Notes: generated by a model from the letters alone, not told the origin. DNA of 64,000 nt from Tumebacillus avium (GCF_002162355.1 NZ_CP021434.1:5014001-5078000); one strand, 5' to 3'; positions 25,973 to 36,600 are shown, numbered from the stretch's first letter. A program made the numbers and translations.

Positions 25973-27094
25973 GTGAGCGGACGGATTCGCGACTACGGCG
26001 TGCAGGTCGGTTCGATGCGCACCGGTCCCGGCAATCGGATCACCGATGTGCCGGGCGTGCGGGTCGGACACTGCACGCTGGATGACGGCCACGTGAAGAC
26101 GGGCGTGACGGCCGTGTTGCCGCACGGGGGCAATCTGTTTCAGGAGAAAGTGCTGGCCGTCGCGCATGTGATCAATGGTTTTGGCAAGACGGCGGGGACG
26201 ATTCAGATCGAGGAATTAGGGACGATCGAGTCGCCGATCCTGCTGACGAACACGCTGTCGGTCGGACGGGTGAGCGATGCGCTGGTCGAGTATCTGCTGG
26301 AGCAGAACCCGGAGATCGGCGTGACCACCGGGACGGTCAACACGGTGGTCTGCGAGTGCAATGACGGCTATCTCAATGAGATACGCGGCTTGCATGTGCA
26401 AAGAGAACATGTGCGGGCGGCGTTATCGTCCGCAGCGACCGACTTCGCCGAGGGCGCAGTTGGCGCCGGCACAGGCATGAGCTGCTACGGCCTGAAAGGC
26501 GGCATCGGCTCCGCATCGCGGCTGATCGAGCTCGGGGGCAAGGAGTACACGCTGGGCGTGCTCGTGCTGTCGAACTTCGGCAGGCAGCAGGATTTCATGC
26601 TGCACGGGATACCGGCCGGGGAGATCATTGCAGGAATGGCTGACGCCGAAGGACTGCCCCTGTCGGGGATGAATGATCGTCTGGCTAATGCGAGTCCTGC
26701 CGCTTTGCAGGAACGCGAGAAAGGTTCGATTATTTTTATATTGGCAACCGATCTTCCATTATCCGAGCGCCAGTTAAAACGGGTGAGCAAACGCTGTACG
26801 GTTGGTTTGACCCGAACGGGGTCGTTCATCGGGAATGGCAGCGGGGATGTGGTGATCGGCTTCACGACGGCAAATCGGGTGCGGCACGAGGAAACGGAAG
26901 CGGTCGTGACCTTGCAGATGCTGAACGAAAATGAGATCGACCTGGCATTTCGCGCGTCATCTGAAGCGTCAGAAGAGGCGATTCTGAACTCGATGACAGC
27001 GGCGAAGACGACCGTTGGACGCGACGGACATGTGCGCAAGGGGTTGTCCGAGTATTTGGCAGCTGTTTTGGCAGAAACACAGGAAAGAGCCTGA
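25973..27094 (+). CDS. P1 family peptidase, DmpA-like L-aminopeptidase/D-amidase (373 aa)
   Basis: Ntn-type self-processing aminopeptidase. GTG start at 25973 with GGAGTG overlapping the end of dat. The N-terminal NRITDVPGVRVGHCTLDDG and TGVTAVLPHGG blocks are diagnostic. The autocleavage region shows GAGTGMSCYGLKGGIGSASR, with the Ser after the Gly as presumed nucleophile, and NDRLANASPAALQEREKGS downstream. Family members release N-terminal amino acids, some with D-stereospecificity. Tight coupling to D-amino-acid transaminase suggests use of D-residue peptides as substrate, which is an inference. Confidence 0.85.
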   Translation: MSGRIRDYGVQVGSMRTGPGNRITDVPGVRVGHCTLDDGHVKTGVTAVLPHGGNLFQEKVLAVAHVINGFGKTAGTIQIEELGTIESPILLTNTLSVGRVSDALVEYLLEQNPEIGVTTGTVNTVVCECNDGYLNEIRGLHVQREHVRAALSSAATDFAEGAVGAGTGMSCYGLKGGIGSASRLIELGGKEYTLGVLVLSNFGRQQDFMLHGIPAGEIIAGMADAEGLPLSGMNDRLANASPAALQEREKGSIIFILATDLPLSERQLKRVSKRCTVGLTRTGSFIGNGSGDVVIGFTTANRVRHEETEAVVTLQMLNENEIDLAFRASSEASEEAILNSMTAAKTTVGRDGHVRKGLSEYLAAVLAETQERA

Positions 27095-27116
27095 TCGATG
27101 TATCAGGCTCTTTTTT
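27087..27116 (+). terminator. Terminator of the dat-aminopeptidase operon
   Basis: GAGCCTGAT/ATCAGGCTC stem (27087-27095 with 27102-27110) followed by TTTTTT, overlapping the stop codon. Confidence 0.9.
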
Positions 27117-27160
27117 CGTGAAAAACTACCAACAGCAACCCTGACAAGGAGACCCCTGCC

Positions 27161-28444
27161 ATGACGCTGATCAGTGAATATAAAAGCAAACTCCGCACTC
27201 CGGAAGAAGCGGTGCGGTTGATCGAACCGGGCGACGACATCCTCGTTCCGCTCTCCGCCGGCGAACCGCCCGCGCTGCTCGACGCCTTGCCCACCCACAG
27301 CGGCCTGCAAGGCAACCGTCTGTTCCAAATGCTCTCCCTGCGCCCCGCGATCAAGGCCGATCCGGAACGCCTCAAGCTCGTCTCGATGTTTCTCGGCGCA
27401 GGCGACCGTCCTGGATTTCGCGAAGGGAAGCTCGATCTGTTGCCGAACCACTTTTCCGACCTGCCCGACCTCTTGCACGACTTTACGCAGAACCGCGTGC
27501 TGATGGCGACCGTCTCGCCGATGGACCCGGACGGCTGCTTTTCGATCGGCACCAACTGCGACTACATCGGCACCTTGATCGATGAGGCCAAGCTGATTCT
27601 GCTCGAAGTCAACGAATACATGCCGCGCACTTACGGCAAAAATGTGATCCACATCTCGCAAGTGGCAGCCCTTGTGGAAAAACACGTCGAACTCCCCCTG
27701 CTCCCGGAACCCCAGATCACCGAAAACGACGCCAAGATCGGCCGCCTGATCGCCGACATCATCCACGACGGCGATAACCTGCAGATCGGCTTCGGCGCGA
27801 TCCCCAACGCCGTGATGAACTTCCTGCAAGGCCACCAGAACCTCGGCGTGTTTACCGAAATGCTGCCCGACAAAGCGGTCGACCTCTATCGGGCCGGCGT
27901 CATCACCGGCAGCAACAAAACGGTCTACCCCGGCCAGATGACGACGACCTTCGCCCTCGGCAGCCGCAAGCTGTACGACTTTTTGCATGAGAATCAGGAC
28001 GTGCTGTTCCTCCCCGTCTCCTGGACGAACGACGTGCGGATCATCTCGCAGATCGACAATCTGGTGTCGATCAACTCGACCGTCGAAGTCGACTTCCTCG
28101 GCCAATGCAACTCGGAGACGGTCGGGGGCCACTACTACTCCTCCACCGGTGGCCAGGCCGATTTTGCCCGCGGGGCACGGCTTGCGAAAAACGGGCGCGG
28201 CATCATCTGCCTGCACTCCACCGCCAAAAACGGCACAATCTCCAAGATCGTCCCCACCCTGCACCCGGGCTCGGTCGTCACCACTTCGAAAAACGATGTT
28301 GACATGATCGTCACCGAATACGGCGTCGCCCAACTGAAAGGCAAAGCGATCCGCGAGCGCACCCGCGCCCTGATCGGCATCGCCCACCCGAAATTTCGCG
28401 AAGAATTGGCGTTTCAGGCGCGGAAGATGGGGTATTTGCTGTAA
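27161..28444 (+). CDS. Acetyl-CoA hydrolase/transferase family CoA-transferase (427 aa)
   Basis: Family I CoA-transferase resembling 4-hydroxybutyrate/acetate CoA-transferases (Cat1/Cat2/YkgD group). Seen: two-domain layout, QIGFGAIPNAV near residue 207, the catalytic Glu expected in FTEMLPDKAVDLYRAGVITG, and the C-terminal GGQADFARGA, STAKNGTISKIVPTL and VVTEYGVAQLKGK blocks. Cytoplasmic, transferring CoA between short-chain acids. The usual EM-SDG around the catalytic Glu is TEMLPD here. Donor and acceptor cannot be read. Monocistronic between two terminators. Confidence 0.88.
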   Translation: MTLISEYKSKLRTPEEAVRLIEPGDDILVPLSAGEPPALLDALPTHSGLQGNRLFQMLSLRPAIKADPERLKLVSMFLGAGDRPGFREGKLDLLPNHFSDLPDLLHDFTQNRVLMATVSPMDPDGCFSIGTNCDYIGTLIDEAKLILLEVNEYMPRTYGKNVIHISQVAALVEKHVELPLLPEPQITENDAKIGRLIADIIHDGDNLQIGFGAIPNAVMNFLQGHQNLGVFTEMLPDKAVDLYRAGVITGSNKTVYPGQMTTTFALGSRKLYDFLHENQDVLFLPVSWTNDVRIISQIDNLVSINSTVEVDFLGQCNSETVGGHYYSSTGGQADFARGARLAKNGRGIICLHSTAKNGTISKIVPTLHPGSVVTTSKNDVDMIVTEYGVAQLKGKAIRERTRALIGIAHPKFREELAFQARKMGYLL

Positions 28445-28455
28445 CAGTTGCTGTA

Positions 28456-28495
28456 AGAAAAAGAGAGCCTCCTCTGCGGGAAGCTCTCTTTTTAT
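28456..28495. terminator. Bidirectional terminator between the CoA-transferase and EcsC-family genes
   Basis: Stem AAGAGAGC/GCTCTCTT (28461-28468 with 28483-28490) flanked by an A-run on the left and T-run on the right. The minus-strand stop codon lies in the T-run. It closes the long minus-strand biosynthetic operon. Confidence 0.85.
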
Positions 28496-29280
28496 TGCAG
28501 GCGCTCCAAAACGCGGCGCTTTTTGTACAGCATCTTGCCCGCTTCGGCGACGTCTTCGATCGTTTTCTTGTTCAGAAACGCGCCAAACAGGATGCCGGCG
28601 ATCGGGATCAGCTGGAACAGTTTCTTCCAGCCCATGTTGTCGGTCAGGGTCATCACCACTTCACGCCAGCCTTGGAGCTGGGAGAACATCTGGCTGCCTT
28701 TTTGGGCTGGATCGCTGTAGGCGGCGAGCTCTTCCAAGATCGCTTTCTTGCCGACGAAATCGGAGGATGAGAACTGCAGGCACTTGATGATAAACAAGCG
28801 CTCCTGCTTGTCGTTCGGGTCGTAGCCGTACGCATACGCCATCTCCTGCAGGACTTTCAAGGACAGTCCGAGCAGCATCGGGATGTCGATCGCCATCGTA
28901 AAAATCCCGCCGATGCCTGTGCTCGCCCCTTGCCATTTGGCAAACGTCGAGCGGGACGCGCGCAAGTCATTGGCCACCTGATCCATCACCGAGAGCGGCA
29001 GGGAGGTGATCTCGCCGGGCGCGACCGGCTCCCCTTTTGCTTTGGCGAAACGCTTCAAGATTCCGTCCGTCTGGATCAGATAGCGTCCGCCCGTATCCAC
29101 ATAGGCCATCATTTCGTCGATCGCCTGCCCCAGCTTCTCTTTCAGAAAACGCGGGGTCAGCTTGTCGAGCACGACGAATGGCAGCCGGCCGAGTTTTTCC
29201 CAAAACCATAAATCTTTCTGCTCTTGCTCCCACGTCTCGATCTCGCGCAGGGCAAGCTGCAGGTCTGCTTTCGTTTCCAC
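28492..29280 (-). CDS. EcsC family protein, last gene of the NRPS operon (262 aa)
   Basis: GTG start at 29280 with GAGGTGG 7 bases upstream, only 20 bases after the last NRPS stop on the same strand with no terminator between them, so probably co-transcribed. EcsC-type features: GQAIDEMMAYVDTGGRY, FTMAIDIPMLLGLSLKVLQEMAYAYGYD, and two weakly hydrophobic segments (about 120-145 and 220-240) suggesting membrane association. The family function is unknown; EcsC is named from the ecs ABC transporter operon. A role in export or self-resistance here would be inference. Confidence 0.8.
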   Translation of the reverse strand: METKADLQLALREIETWEQEQKDLWFWEKLGRLPFVVLDKLTPRFLKEKLGQAIDEMMAYVDTGGRYLIQTDGILKRFAKAKGEPVAPGEITSLPLSVMDQVANDLRASRSTFAKWQGASTGIGGIFTMAIDIPMLLGLSLKVLQEMAYAYGYDPNDKQERLFIIKCLQFSSSDFVGKKAILEELAAYSDPAQKGSQMFSQLQGWREVVMTLTDNMGWKKLFQLIPIAGILFGAFLNKKTIEDVAEAGKMLYKKRRVLERLQ

Positions 29281-29300
29281 AGGGGCACCACCTCACTCCC

Positions 29301-32300
29301 CTATTTTCGCCGATTTGCCCGCGCTTGTCTCCTCTCGCGCATCGATTGTCTGGTGTCGGCGCGATTTTTGCCCGAATCGACGACGTTCGCCTCATTCAAA
29401 CCGGAGATGAATTGAGCCAGCGTTTTTACTGTCGGGTACTGGAACAATTGCACGACGGCAAGCTCCAGCCCCAGCTCGCTCAAGCGGCGGTGGATCTGGA
29501 CGACGAGGATCGACTGCCCGCCCAGTTCGAAGAAGTTGTCGTTGACGCCAACCTTCTCCACGTTCAGGTACTCCTGCCAGATGCCGGCGATCTGCTTCTC
29601 GAGCGGCGTCGACGGCGCGACATACGCGGTGCCAAGCTCCGGGCGGTCGCCTTCAGGCTTGGGCAGGGCGTTGCGGTCGACTTTGCCGCTTGGCATCAAG
29701 GGCAGTTGGTCGAGGAACAGGAACAGGGTCGGCACCATGTACTCCGGGAGTTGCTCCTGCAAAAAGACGCGCAGGTCGCTGCTGGTCGGAGCAGTTCCGG
29801 AGCTGACCACATAGGCGGCCAGCATGCGGTTGTCCGGCGCGGTGACGACCGCTTCCCGCACGTTCGGGTGTTTGCAGAGCGCCGCTTCGATCTCGCCAAG
29901 CTCGATGCGGAAGCCGCGCAGTTTGACCTGATGGTCGAGGCGGCCGAAGTATTTCACCTCGCCGTTCGGTAGCCAGGCGGCAAGGTCGCCCGTCTTGTAC
30001 AGGCGGCCCGTTCCAAACGGGTTCGGGATGAAGCGCTCGGCGGTCAGTTCTTCGCGGCCCAGATAGCCGCGCGTCACGCCCGCGCCGCCGATATGCAGCT
30101 CGCCTGCGACGCCGACCGGAACCGGCTGCAGACGCTTGTCGAGGATGTACAGCTCGGTGTTGGCGATCGGGCGGCCGAGCGGGATCGGTGCGCTCGTGTC
30201 TGTCACCTCGTGCACCGCCGCCCAGACGGTCGCTTCGGTCGGGCCGTACATGTTGAACAGGCGGGCCTGCAGCTCGCTTTTAATCGTTTGAGCGAGCGCT
30301 TGCGGCATCGCTTCGCCGCCGAGCAGGATCTTTTCCAGCCCTTGCAGCGCCGGGCGGGCGTCGGCGTTGGCGAGCATCATGCCGATCAGCGACGGGGTGC
30401 ATTGCAGCAGGGTCACGCCCGGCTGCAAGTTGCCGCCGAGGACGTCCGCTTCCGTGTGCAGGACGACTTTGCAGCCGTTGGTCAGCGTCCAGAACAGCTC
30501 CAGCACGGAGATGTCAAAGCCGATCGACGTCACCGCCGCGATGCTGTCCCCCGCGCCGCAGCCGATTTTTTCATCCATTCCAGCGAAGAAATTCATCACG
30601 TTGCGGTGCTCGACCAGCACGCCTTTCGGAATGCCTGTGGAGCCGGAGGTAAAGATGACGTAGGCAGCGCTGTCGGCGCTGGCCGGACACGCTGGAGCGC
30701 TGTCAGCACCTGTCGCCGTGACTTCGGCGACCAGGTCTCGGGTCAGCACCACCTGCACGCCGGCGTCTTCGGTCATGAAGGCGAGGCGGTCGGCCGGATA
30801 GGTCGGGTCGAGCGGCAGATACGCCCCGCCCGCCTTCAGGACGCCAAGCAAGGCGATGATCATCTCCGGCGACCGCTCCATGCGGATGCCGACGATCCCT
30901 TCTGCCCCGATGCCCTGCTCTTGCAGATACCAGGCGAGGCGGTTGGCGCGGGCGTTCAGCTCGCCGAAGCTCAGATCTGTACCGGCAAATTCCACGGCGA
31001 CAGCATCCGGCGTGCGGACAGCCTGCTCTGCGAACAGATCATGGATCAGCGCGTCTTCGCGGTACGGCACGGCCGTCTGGTTCCACTCGTTGAGCAGTTG
31101 ATCCCGTTCCGCTTCGTAAAGCATTGGCAGTTCGGCGATTTTCGCAGCCGGGTCTGTCCCGATGGCACGGAGCAGATGTTCAAAATGGCGCATCATCCGC
31201 TCGGCCGTCTCCGCCTGGAACAGATCGGTGCTGTACTCGATGGTGCACTTGATGCCGTCTTCCTGTTCGGTCAGGTAGAGCGTCAGGTCATATTTGGACG
31301 TGCCGGAGTCGGCCTGCACCATTTCCATCGATACACCCGGCAGATCGGCACCGCTGCTCGGCGCGTTTTGCAGGATGAACATCACTTGGAACAAGGGCGT
31401 GCGGCTCAAGTCACGCGCAGGCGACAGTTCTTCGACGAGCCGCTCAAACGGCACGTCCTGATGCGCATACGCTTCAAACGCCGCATCGCGCACCCGCGCC
31501 AGCACCTCGCCAAACGTCGGATCGCCCGACAGGTCGGCACGGATCGCCAGCGTGTTGATGAACAGGCCGATCAGCCCTTCGATCTCCTCGCGCGTGCGTC
31601 CGGCGATCGGGGTGCCGACGATCAGGTCTTCCTGTCCCGTATAGCGGTGCAGCAGGACATTAAATGCCGCCAAGAGCGTCATGAACAAAGAGACGCCTTC
31701 GCGCTGAGAGACCGCTTTGATGCTGTCGGTCAGATCCTGCCCGAGGAAAAACTCTTGGAACGTCCCTTTCAGCGACTGCACAGCCGGGCGGGCGAAATCG
31801 GTCGGCAGGTCGAGCACGGGCAGCGGACCCTGCAGCTTCTCGCGCCAGTAGCTGAGCTGTTCGTCCAGCACGCCGGACGCGAGGTACTCTTTTTGCCAGT
31901 CCGCATAGTCGGCGTATTGAATCGGCAGCTCCGGCAGCGGGTCGGACTCACCGTTCCGGAAGGCGCGGTAGTACGCGCCCATCTCCTGCATCAGCACGCC
32001 CATCGACCAGCCGTCGGCGATGATGTGGTGCAGGGTCAGGAGCAGCACATGCTCCGTGTCGTTCAGCTTCAACAGCGTGGTGCGCAACAGCGGCGCGGTC
32101 TGCAGGTCGAACGAGGTGCGCGCTTCTGCCCCGGCGAGTTTTTGCACCTCCGCTTCCTGCGCCGCGCCTTGCAGTGCGCTCAGGTCGATCAGCGGGACAG
32201 GCAATTCGGCCGACGGGTCGATCACCTGCATCAGCTCGCCGTCCACTTCGCGGAACGAGGTGTGCAGCGTTTCATGGCGGCGCGCGACGGCAGCCAAAGC

Positions 32301-32450
32301 ATCGGCGAGCACCAGCGGCTCTAAGCTGCCGCGCATGCGGACCGCACCGGTGATGTTGTAAGCGGCGCCGTCCTGAACAAATTTATCGAGAAACCACATT
32401 CGCTGCTGCGCATAGGACAGCGGGAACAGGTAAACGCCCGTAGAGGTCAT
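29301..32450 (-). CDS. NRPS, single module C-A-PCP, predicted glycine (1049 aa)
   Basis: Condensation domain with HHIIADGWS near residue 142; adenylation domain with FTSGSTGIPKG near 602; carrier with ELGGQSILVVQ near 982. Pocket residues read by eye are D-I-L-Q-L-G-M-V-W(-K), close to the classical glycine code DILQLGLIWK. The carrier and its basic tail (RADTRQSMRERRQARANRRK) resemble the tail of the other single-module protein (46783-50061) and carriers that pass chains to PKS proteins. It lies downstream of the TE-bearing gene, so its place in the assembly line is not given by gene order. Start ATG with AAGGAG upstream; 14-base gap after the MFS gene. Confidence 0.9.
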   Translation of the reverse strand: MTSTGVYLFPLSYAQQRMWFLDKFVQDGAAYNITGAVRMRGSLEPLVLADALAAVARRHETLHTSFREVDGELMQVIDPSAELPVPLIDLSALQGAAQEAEVQKLAGAEARTSFDLQTAPLLRTTLLKLNDTEHVLLLTLHHIIADGWSMGVLMQEMGAYYRAFRNGESDPLPELPIQYADYADWQKEYLASGVLDEQLSYWREKLQGPLPVLDLPTDFARPAVQSLKGTFQEFFLGQDLTDSIKAVSQREGVSLFMTLLAAFNVLLHRYTGQEDLIVGTPIAGRTREEIEGLIGLFINTLAIRADLSGDPTFGEVLARVRDAAFEAYAHQDVPFERLVEELSPARDLSRTPLFQVMFILQNAPSSGADLPGVSMEMVQADSGTSKYDLTLYLTEQEDGIKCTIEYSTDLFQAETAERMMRHFEHLLRAIGTDPAAKIAELPMLYEAERDQLLNEWNQTAVPYREDALIHDLFAEQAVRTPDAVAVEFAGTDLSFGELNARANRLAWYLQEQGIGAEGIVGIRMERSPEMIIALLGVLKAGGAYLPLDPTYPADRLAFMTEDAGVQVVLTRDLVAEVTATGADSAPACPASADSAAYVIFTSGSTGIPKGVLVEHRNVMNFFAGMDEKIGCGAGDSIAAVTSIGFDISVLELFWTLTNGCKVVLHTEADVLGGNLQPGVTLLQCTPSLIGMMLANADARPALQGLEKILLGGEAMPQALAQTIKSELQARLFNMYGPTEATVWAAVHEVTDTSAPIPLGRPIANTELYILDKRLQPVPVGVAGELHIGGAGVTRGYLGREELTAERFIPNPFGTGRLYKTGDLAAWLPNGEVKYFGRLDHQVKLRGFRIELGEIEAALCKHPNVREAVVTAPDNRMLAAYVVSSGTAPTSSDLRVFLQEQLPEYMVPTLFLFLDQLPLMPSGKVDRNALPKPEGDRPELGTAYVAPSTPLEKQIAGIWQEYLNVEKVGVNDNFFELGGQSILVVQIHRRLSELGLELAVVQLFQYPTVKTLAQFISGLNEANVVDSGKNRADTRQSMRERRQARANRRK

Positions 32451-32464
32451 CTTGCATCGTCTCC

Positions 32465-33679
32465 TTACGCGGCCGTGTTTTTCGGCGGTTTTTTAGAAGT
32501 GTAGGCGGCCGTTCTCCAGACTGCCCAGAGCACCGCCGCGATGACGGCGCCTTGGCAGACCCAGATCGTCTGCGGCATGGTGAGGACTTTCATCAGCAAC
32601 GGCACCAGCAGGAATCCGCTGGCAAATCCCAGGCGGTTGAGCAGCGCAGAGACGCCAAAGACGCGTCCCCGCACCCGGTTGTCAGACTGCTGCATCAGCA
32701 CGGAAAATGTCGTGCCGCACACCGCTTCGCTCACTCCGACGACAAAGACGACCGGGAAGATCAGCCAGGGATTGTCGCTGGACAAAAAAGTGATAAATCC
32801 GAGCCCGGCCAACACGGCCGACCCGTAGTAGAAACCAAAGAGATGCTTTTTGACCACGTCTCTTTTGGCGATCAAAAAGGAGGCCGTCACGCTCCCGATG
32901 CCCCACGTGCCCCAGATGAAGCCGTAGATTTTCGCCTGCGCCGCCGGATCGAGGGCGGCTGCGAGGAGCGGAATGCCGACATTGTGTCCGCTGGCCCCGG
33001 CCGTCTGGACGAGGTAGACGCCAAAGCAGGTCAGGAGCAGCGGTTTCAGCCAGAGGTAACGCTTGACTTCGCGCAGGTCTTCGAGGATCGACGCGAGTTT
33101 GCCTTGCGCTGCGGCTGCAGCTTGCGGGCGCGGGCCGGTGCGCTCCCATTTCATCATCAGGAGCACGACGCCGGACAGCGCGAATGACAAGGCGTCAATG
33201 GCGAGCACCGTCGAGAAGCCAAACAGCTCGGTGACGATGCCCGATGAGAAGAAGCCGATGACCATGGCGATCGAGCTCAGGCGCATGATCAGGGCGTTGA
33301 CTTCCAGCACCTTGTCTTCGCCGAAAATCTGCGGAACTTCGGCGTTGAAGGCAACTTGGAAAAACGAGGCCAGGAAGCCGATCAGAAACGAGATGATCAG
33401 GATCATCACCGGAGTCGGGAAGAAGATGATCACGAGGATCAGCGCGGCGCGGGCAAAGTCGGCGAACAGCATGATCTTCTTGCGGTCAAAGCGGTCGGCC
33501 AGCACCCCCGAATACAACGAGGAGAGCAGGCCGCCCAGCACGCGAATCCCGAGGCACGCCGACAGCCACAGCGTGTCGCCGCCGGTGAGGGCGATGATCA
33601 GCGAGTTGACGACGATCATGTCCATCATCGTGCCGAGGTGGGAAAACGCGTTGACGTAAAGGTAGAAGGTACGGTTCAT
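32465..33679 (-). CDS. MFS transporter, predicted exporter of the NRPS-PKS product (404 aa)
   Basis: Twelve hydrophobic helices with the loop 2-3 motif GVLADRFDRKK, as in MFS_3/macrolide-efflux-like (enterobactin exporter-like) families. The start ATG overlaps the stop of the TE-containing NRPS by four bases (ATGA), so it is translationally coupled to biosynthesis. Export or self-protection for the cluster product is a positional inference. No substrate-specific residues can be read. Confidence 0.85.
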   Translation of the reverse strand: MNRTFYLYVNAFSHLGTMMDMIVVNSLIIALTGGDTLWLSACLGIRVLGGLLSSLYSGVLADRFDRKKIMLFADFARAALILVIIFFPTPVMILIISFLIGFLASFFQVAFNAEVPQIFGEDKVLEVNALIMRLSSIAMVIGFFSSGIVTELFGFSTVLAIDALSFALSGVVLLMMKWERTGPRPQAAAAAQGKLASILEDLREVKRYLWLKPLLLTCFGVYLVQTAGASGHNVGIPLLAAALDPAAQAKIYGFIWGTWGIGSVTASFLIAKRDVVKKHLFGFYYGSAVLAGLGFITFLSSDNPWLIFPVVFVVGVSEAVCGTTFSVLMQQSDNRVRGRVFGVSALLNRLGFASGFLLVPLLMKVLTMPQTIWVCQGAVIAAVLWAVWRTAAYTSKKPPKNTAA

Positions 33680-36600
33680 CGCATTTCACCGGCGACAAAG
33701 CTGACGTGCGGCGCTTGAAGCAGCGTGAAGTGATCGCCCGGTACCTCCTGTGCACGCAGCGTGCCTTGCACGACCTCCTGCCAGCCGGAGACGCTGGCGG
33801 CGTCGGCCGTATGCAGCAGCAGGACATCGCCGTGGTACGGTGCAGCGAGATAGGCGGCATAAGCCAAACGGTTGGCGCGGAAGACGCGGTACAGGCGCAG
33901 CAGTTGCTCCACGCTGACATCTTCCGGCAAAAGTCCGGCTTGCTGCGCTTGCGGCAACAGGCGCGGCAGATCCCCTGCGGTCAAGCGTTCCGCTTCGGCG
34001 GCAAAAGGGGTCACATCTGCGCCCGACAAACCTGCGCTGTCGGTGAAGAAGGCGGCGAGCAGCACGCTTTCCTCCGTGTCCTTCACTGCAAGCTCCGCGT
34101 AGGAGTCGAAGAGCACGAGCGGCTCCACTTCCTCCCCTGCTGCTTGCAAGCGGCGCGCGACCTCCAGTGCGACCACGCCGCCGAACGACCAGCCGCCGAG
34201 GCGGTACGGGCCGGACTTTTGCACGGTGCGGATCTCGGCGAGGTACTGCTCAGCCAGCGCTTCCACAGTGGTCAGCAACTCTTCCCCATCGTTCAGCCCT
34301 GGCGCCTGCAGCGCATACAAAGGCTGGTCGCTGCCCAGTTCCTTGGCCAGCGCCTGGTAGCAGAACACGCTGCCGCCGATCGGATGGACGAGGAACAACG
34401 GCGTTTTCGTACCGAGCGGCTGCAGAGGTACCAACGCCCCGTCCGCTTTTTTCACCTCGTGCAAAAGCTCTTCGGCCAGCGCTTCCACCGTCGGGCTGCG
34501 GAACAGCGCGGACATCGGGAGCGTTTTGCCAAACACCTCTGCGATCTTCGCCATCAGCCGGACGGCCAGCAGCGAATGTCCGCCAAGCTCAAAGAAGTGA
34601 TCTTGTACACCGATATCCCCTGTGGATAACACCTCTTGCCAAATGCCGGCCAGCGCCGCCTCCGTCTCATTGCGCGGCGCGATATACGCCCGCTCGCGCA
34701 TGAGGCTGAGCTCGGGCGCAGGAAGCGCAAAGGAGTCCACTTTGCCGTTTGGCGTCAAAGGCAGTCTCTCCAGCAGGACAAACGCGGACGGGATCATATA
34801 CTCAGGCAGGCTGTCCTTCAGCAGAACGCGCAGTTCGGCTGCCGTTAATGCGCTGCCGCCTTGGGCGACATAAGCGACGAGGCGTTTGTCGCCCGCGTCG
34901 TCTTCGCGCACCTGCACATAAGCCGCCTGCACAGACGGATGCTTGAGCAGGGCTGCTTCGATCTCACCCTGCTCGATGCGGAACCCGCGCACTTTGATCT
35001 GGCGGTCGATGCGGCCGAGGTATTCCAGCGTGCCGTCGGCCAGCCAGCGCACCGAGTCGCCGGTCGCATACATGCGGGAAGTGGGATCTGCAGAGAACGG
35101 ATTGCGGATAAACTTCTCCGCCGTCAACTCCTCCTGCCCCAGATACCCGCGCGCCAATCCGTCGCCGCTCAGGTAGAGCTGCCCTGGCACGCCGATCGGC
35201 ACGAGGTGCAGATGCTGATCTAACACGTAGCCTTGCGTGTTGGCGAGCAGACGGCCGATCAGCGGCGGAGTGTCCGAATTTTTATCAAGTAAAGCGTATG
35301 TCGAATAGGTCGTGTCTTCAGACGGCCCGTAGAGGTTGTAAACTTTCTCCACCGTGCCCAGCGCATACAGCTTCTGCACGAGGTGCAAAGGCAATGCTTC
35401 CCCGGCGAGGTTGACGGTGCGCACGCCGGCAGGGATCGCGTTCATGCGCAACAGCTCTGCGATCGCCGACGGCACGGTGTTGATCAGCGTCAATTCTTCC
35501 CGGGCGGCCAGTTGCGGCAGCTGCAAGGCATTTTCGGCGAGAATCACCGTGCCCCCGGCTGCAAACGTGGCAAACAGCTCGTAGACGGAGATGTCGAAGC
35601 AGATCGACGTCGAGAACAGCACGCCTTTCCAGTCTTCGGCCTCGTACTCATCGAGCGCCCACTGCACCATCGTCGCGGCGCTGTGGTGCTCGATCGCGAC
35701 GCCTTTCGGACGGCCGGTGGAACCGGACGTGTAGATGATGTAAGCGAGATGGCTTGCTTCTGTCTTTAAGGGCGGAGCGTCCATTACACCTTCATTCGAC
35801 AAGGGCAGGTAAAGCGCCTGCACGCCATGGGCTGGCAGTTGTTGATGCAACTGTTCACTGGTCAGCAGCGCCGTCAGCTGGGCGTCTTCCATCGTGTACA
35901 GCACGCGCTCCTGCGGATAGGCCGGGTCGAGCGGCACGTAGGCCCCGCCCGCTTTCAGCACGCCAAGCAAGCCGATGACCAGTTCCGCCCGGCGCTCCAT
36001 GTACACGCCGACCAGCCGATCCGGGCCGACGCCCATCGCTTGCAGGCGGTGTGCCACCGCGTTGGCGCGCTCGTTCAGCTCGCGGTAGGTCAACCGCTCT
36101 TCGCCGTCGACCAGCGCTGTCGCCAGCGGAGTTTTTGCCGCCTGCTCTTCAAACAGCTGATGCAGACAGACAGCCCGGCGGTACGCCTTTACCGTGTCGT
36201 TAAACTCGATCAGCAGGCGCTGCTGCTCCGCTTGCGGCAGGAACGGCACTTCTGCGACCGGCAGTTCGGGATGTGCGGCCAGCGCTTGGAGCAGCAAGGT
36301 GTAATGCTCGGCCATCCGCTCGATCGTCGCCGCATCGAAAAGGTCGGTCGCGTACTCGAAGCTCGCCTCCAGCCCCTGTCCCTTTTCGGTCACATACAAG
36401 GACAGGTCGCATTTGCTGCCCCCGGTGTCGAGCACCGTGCTTTCGGCGGTGATGCCTTCGAAGGAGGCGGTCGACTGCGGCATGTTTTGCATCGAGAACA
36501 GGACTTGGAACAGCGGCGTATGGCTCATGCTCCGCTTCGGCTGCAGCTCTTCGACCAGTTTTTCGAACGGCACGTCTTGGTGCGTGTAAGCGTCGAGCGC

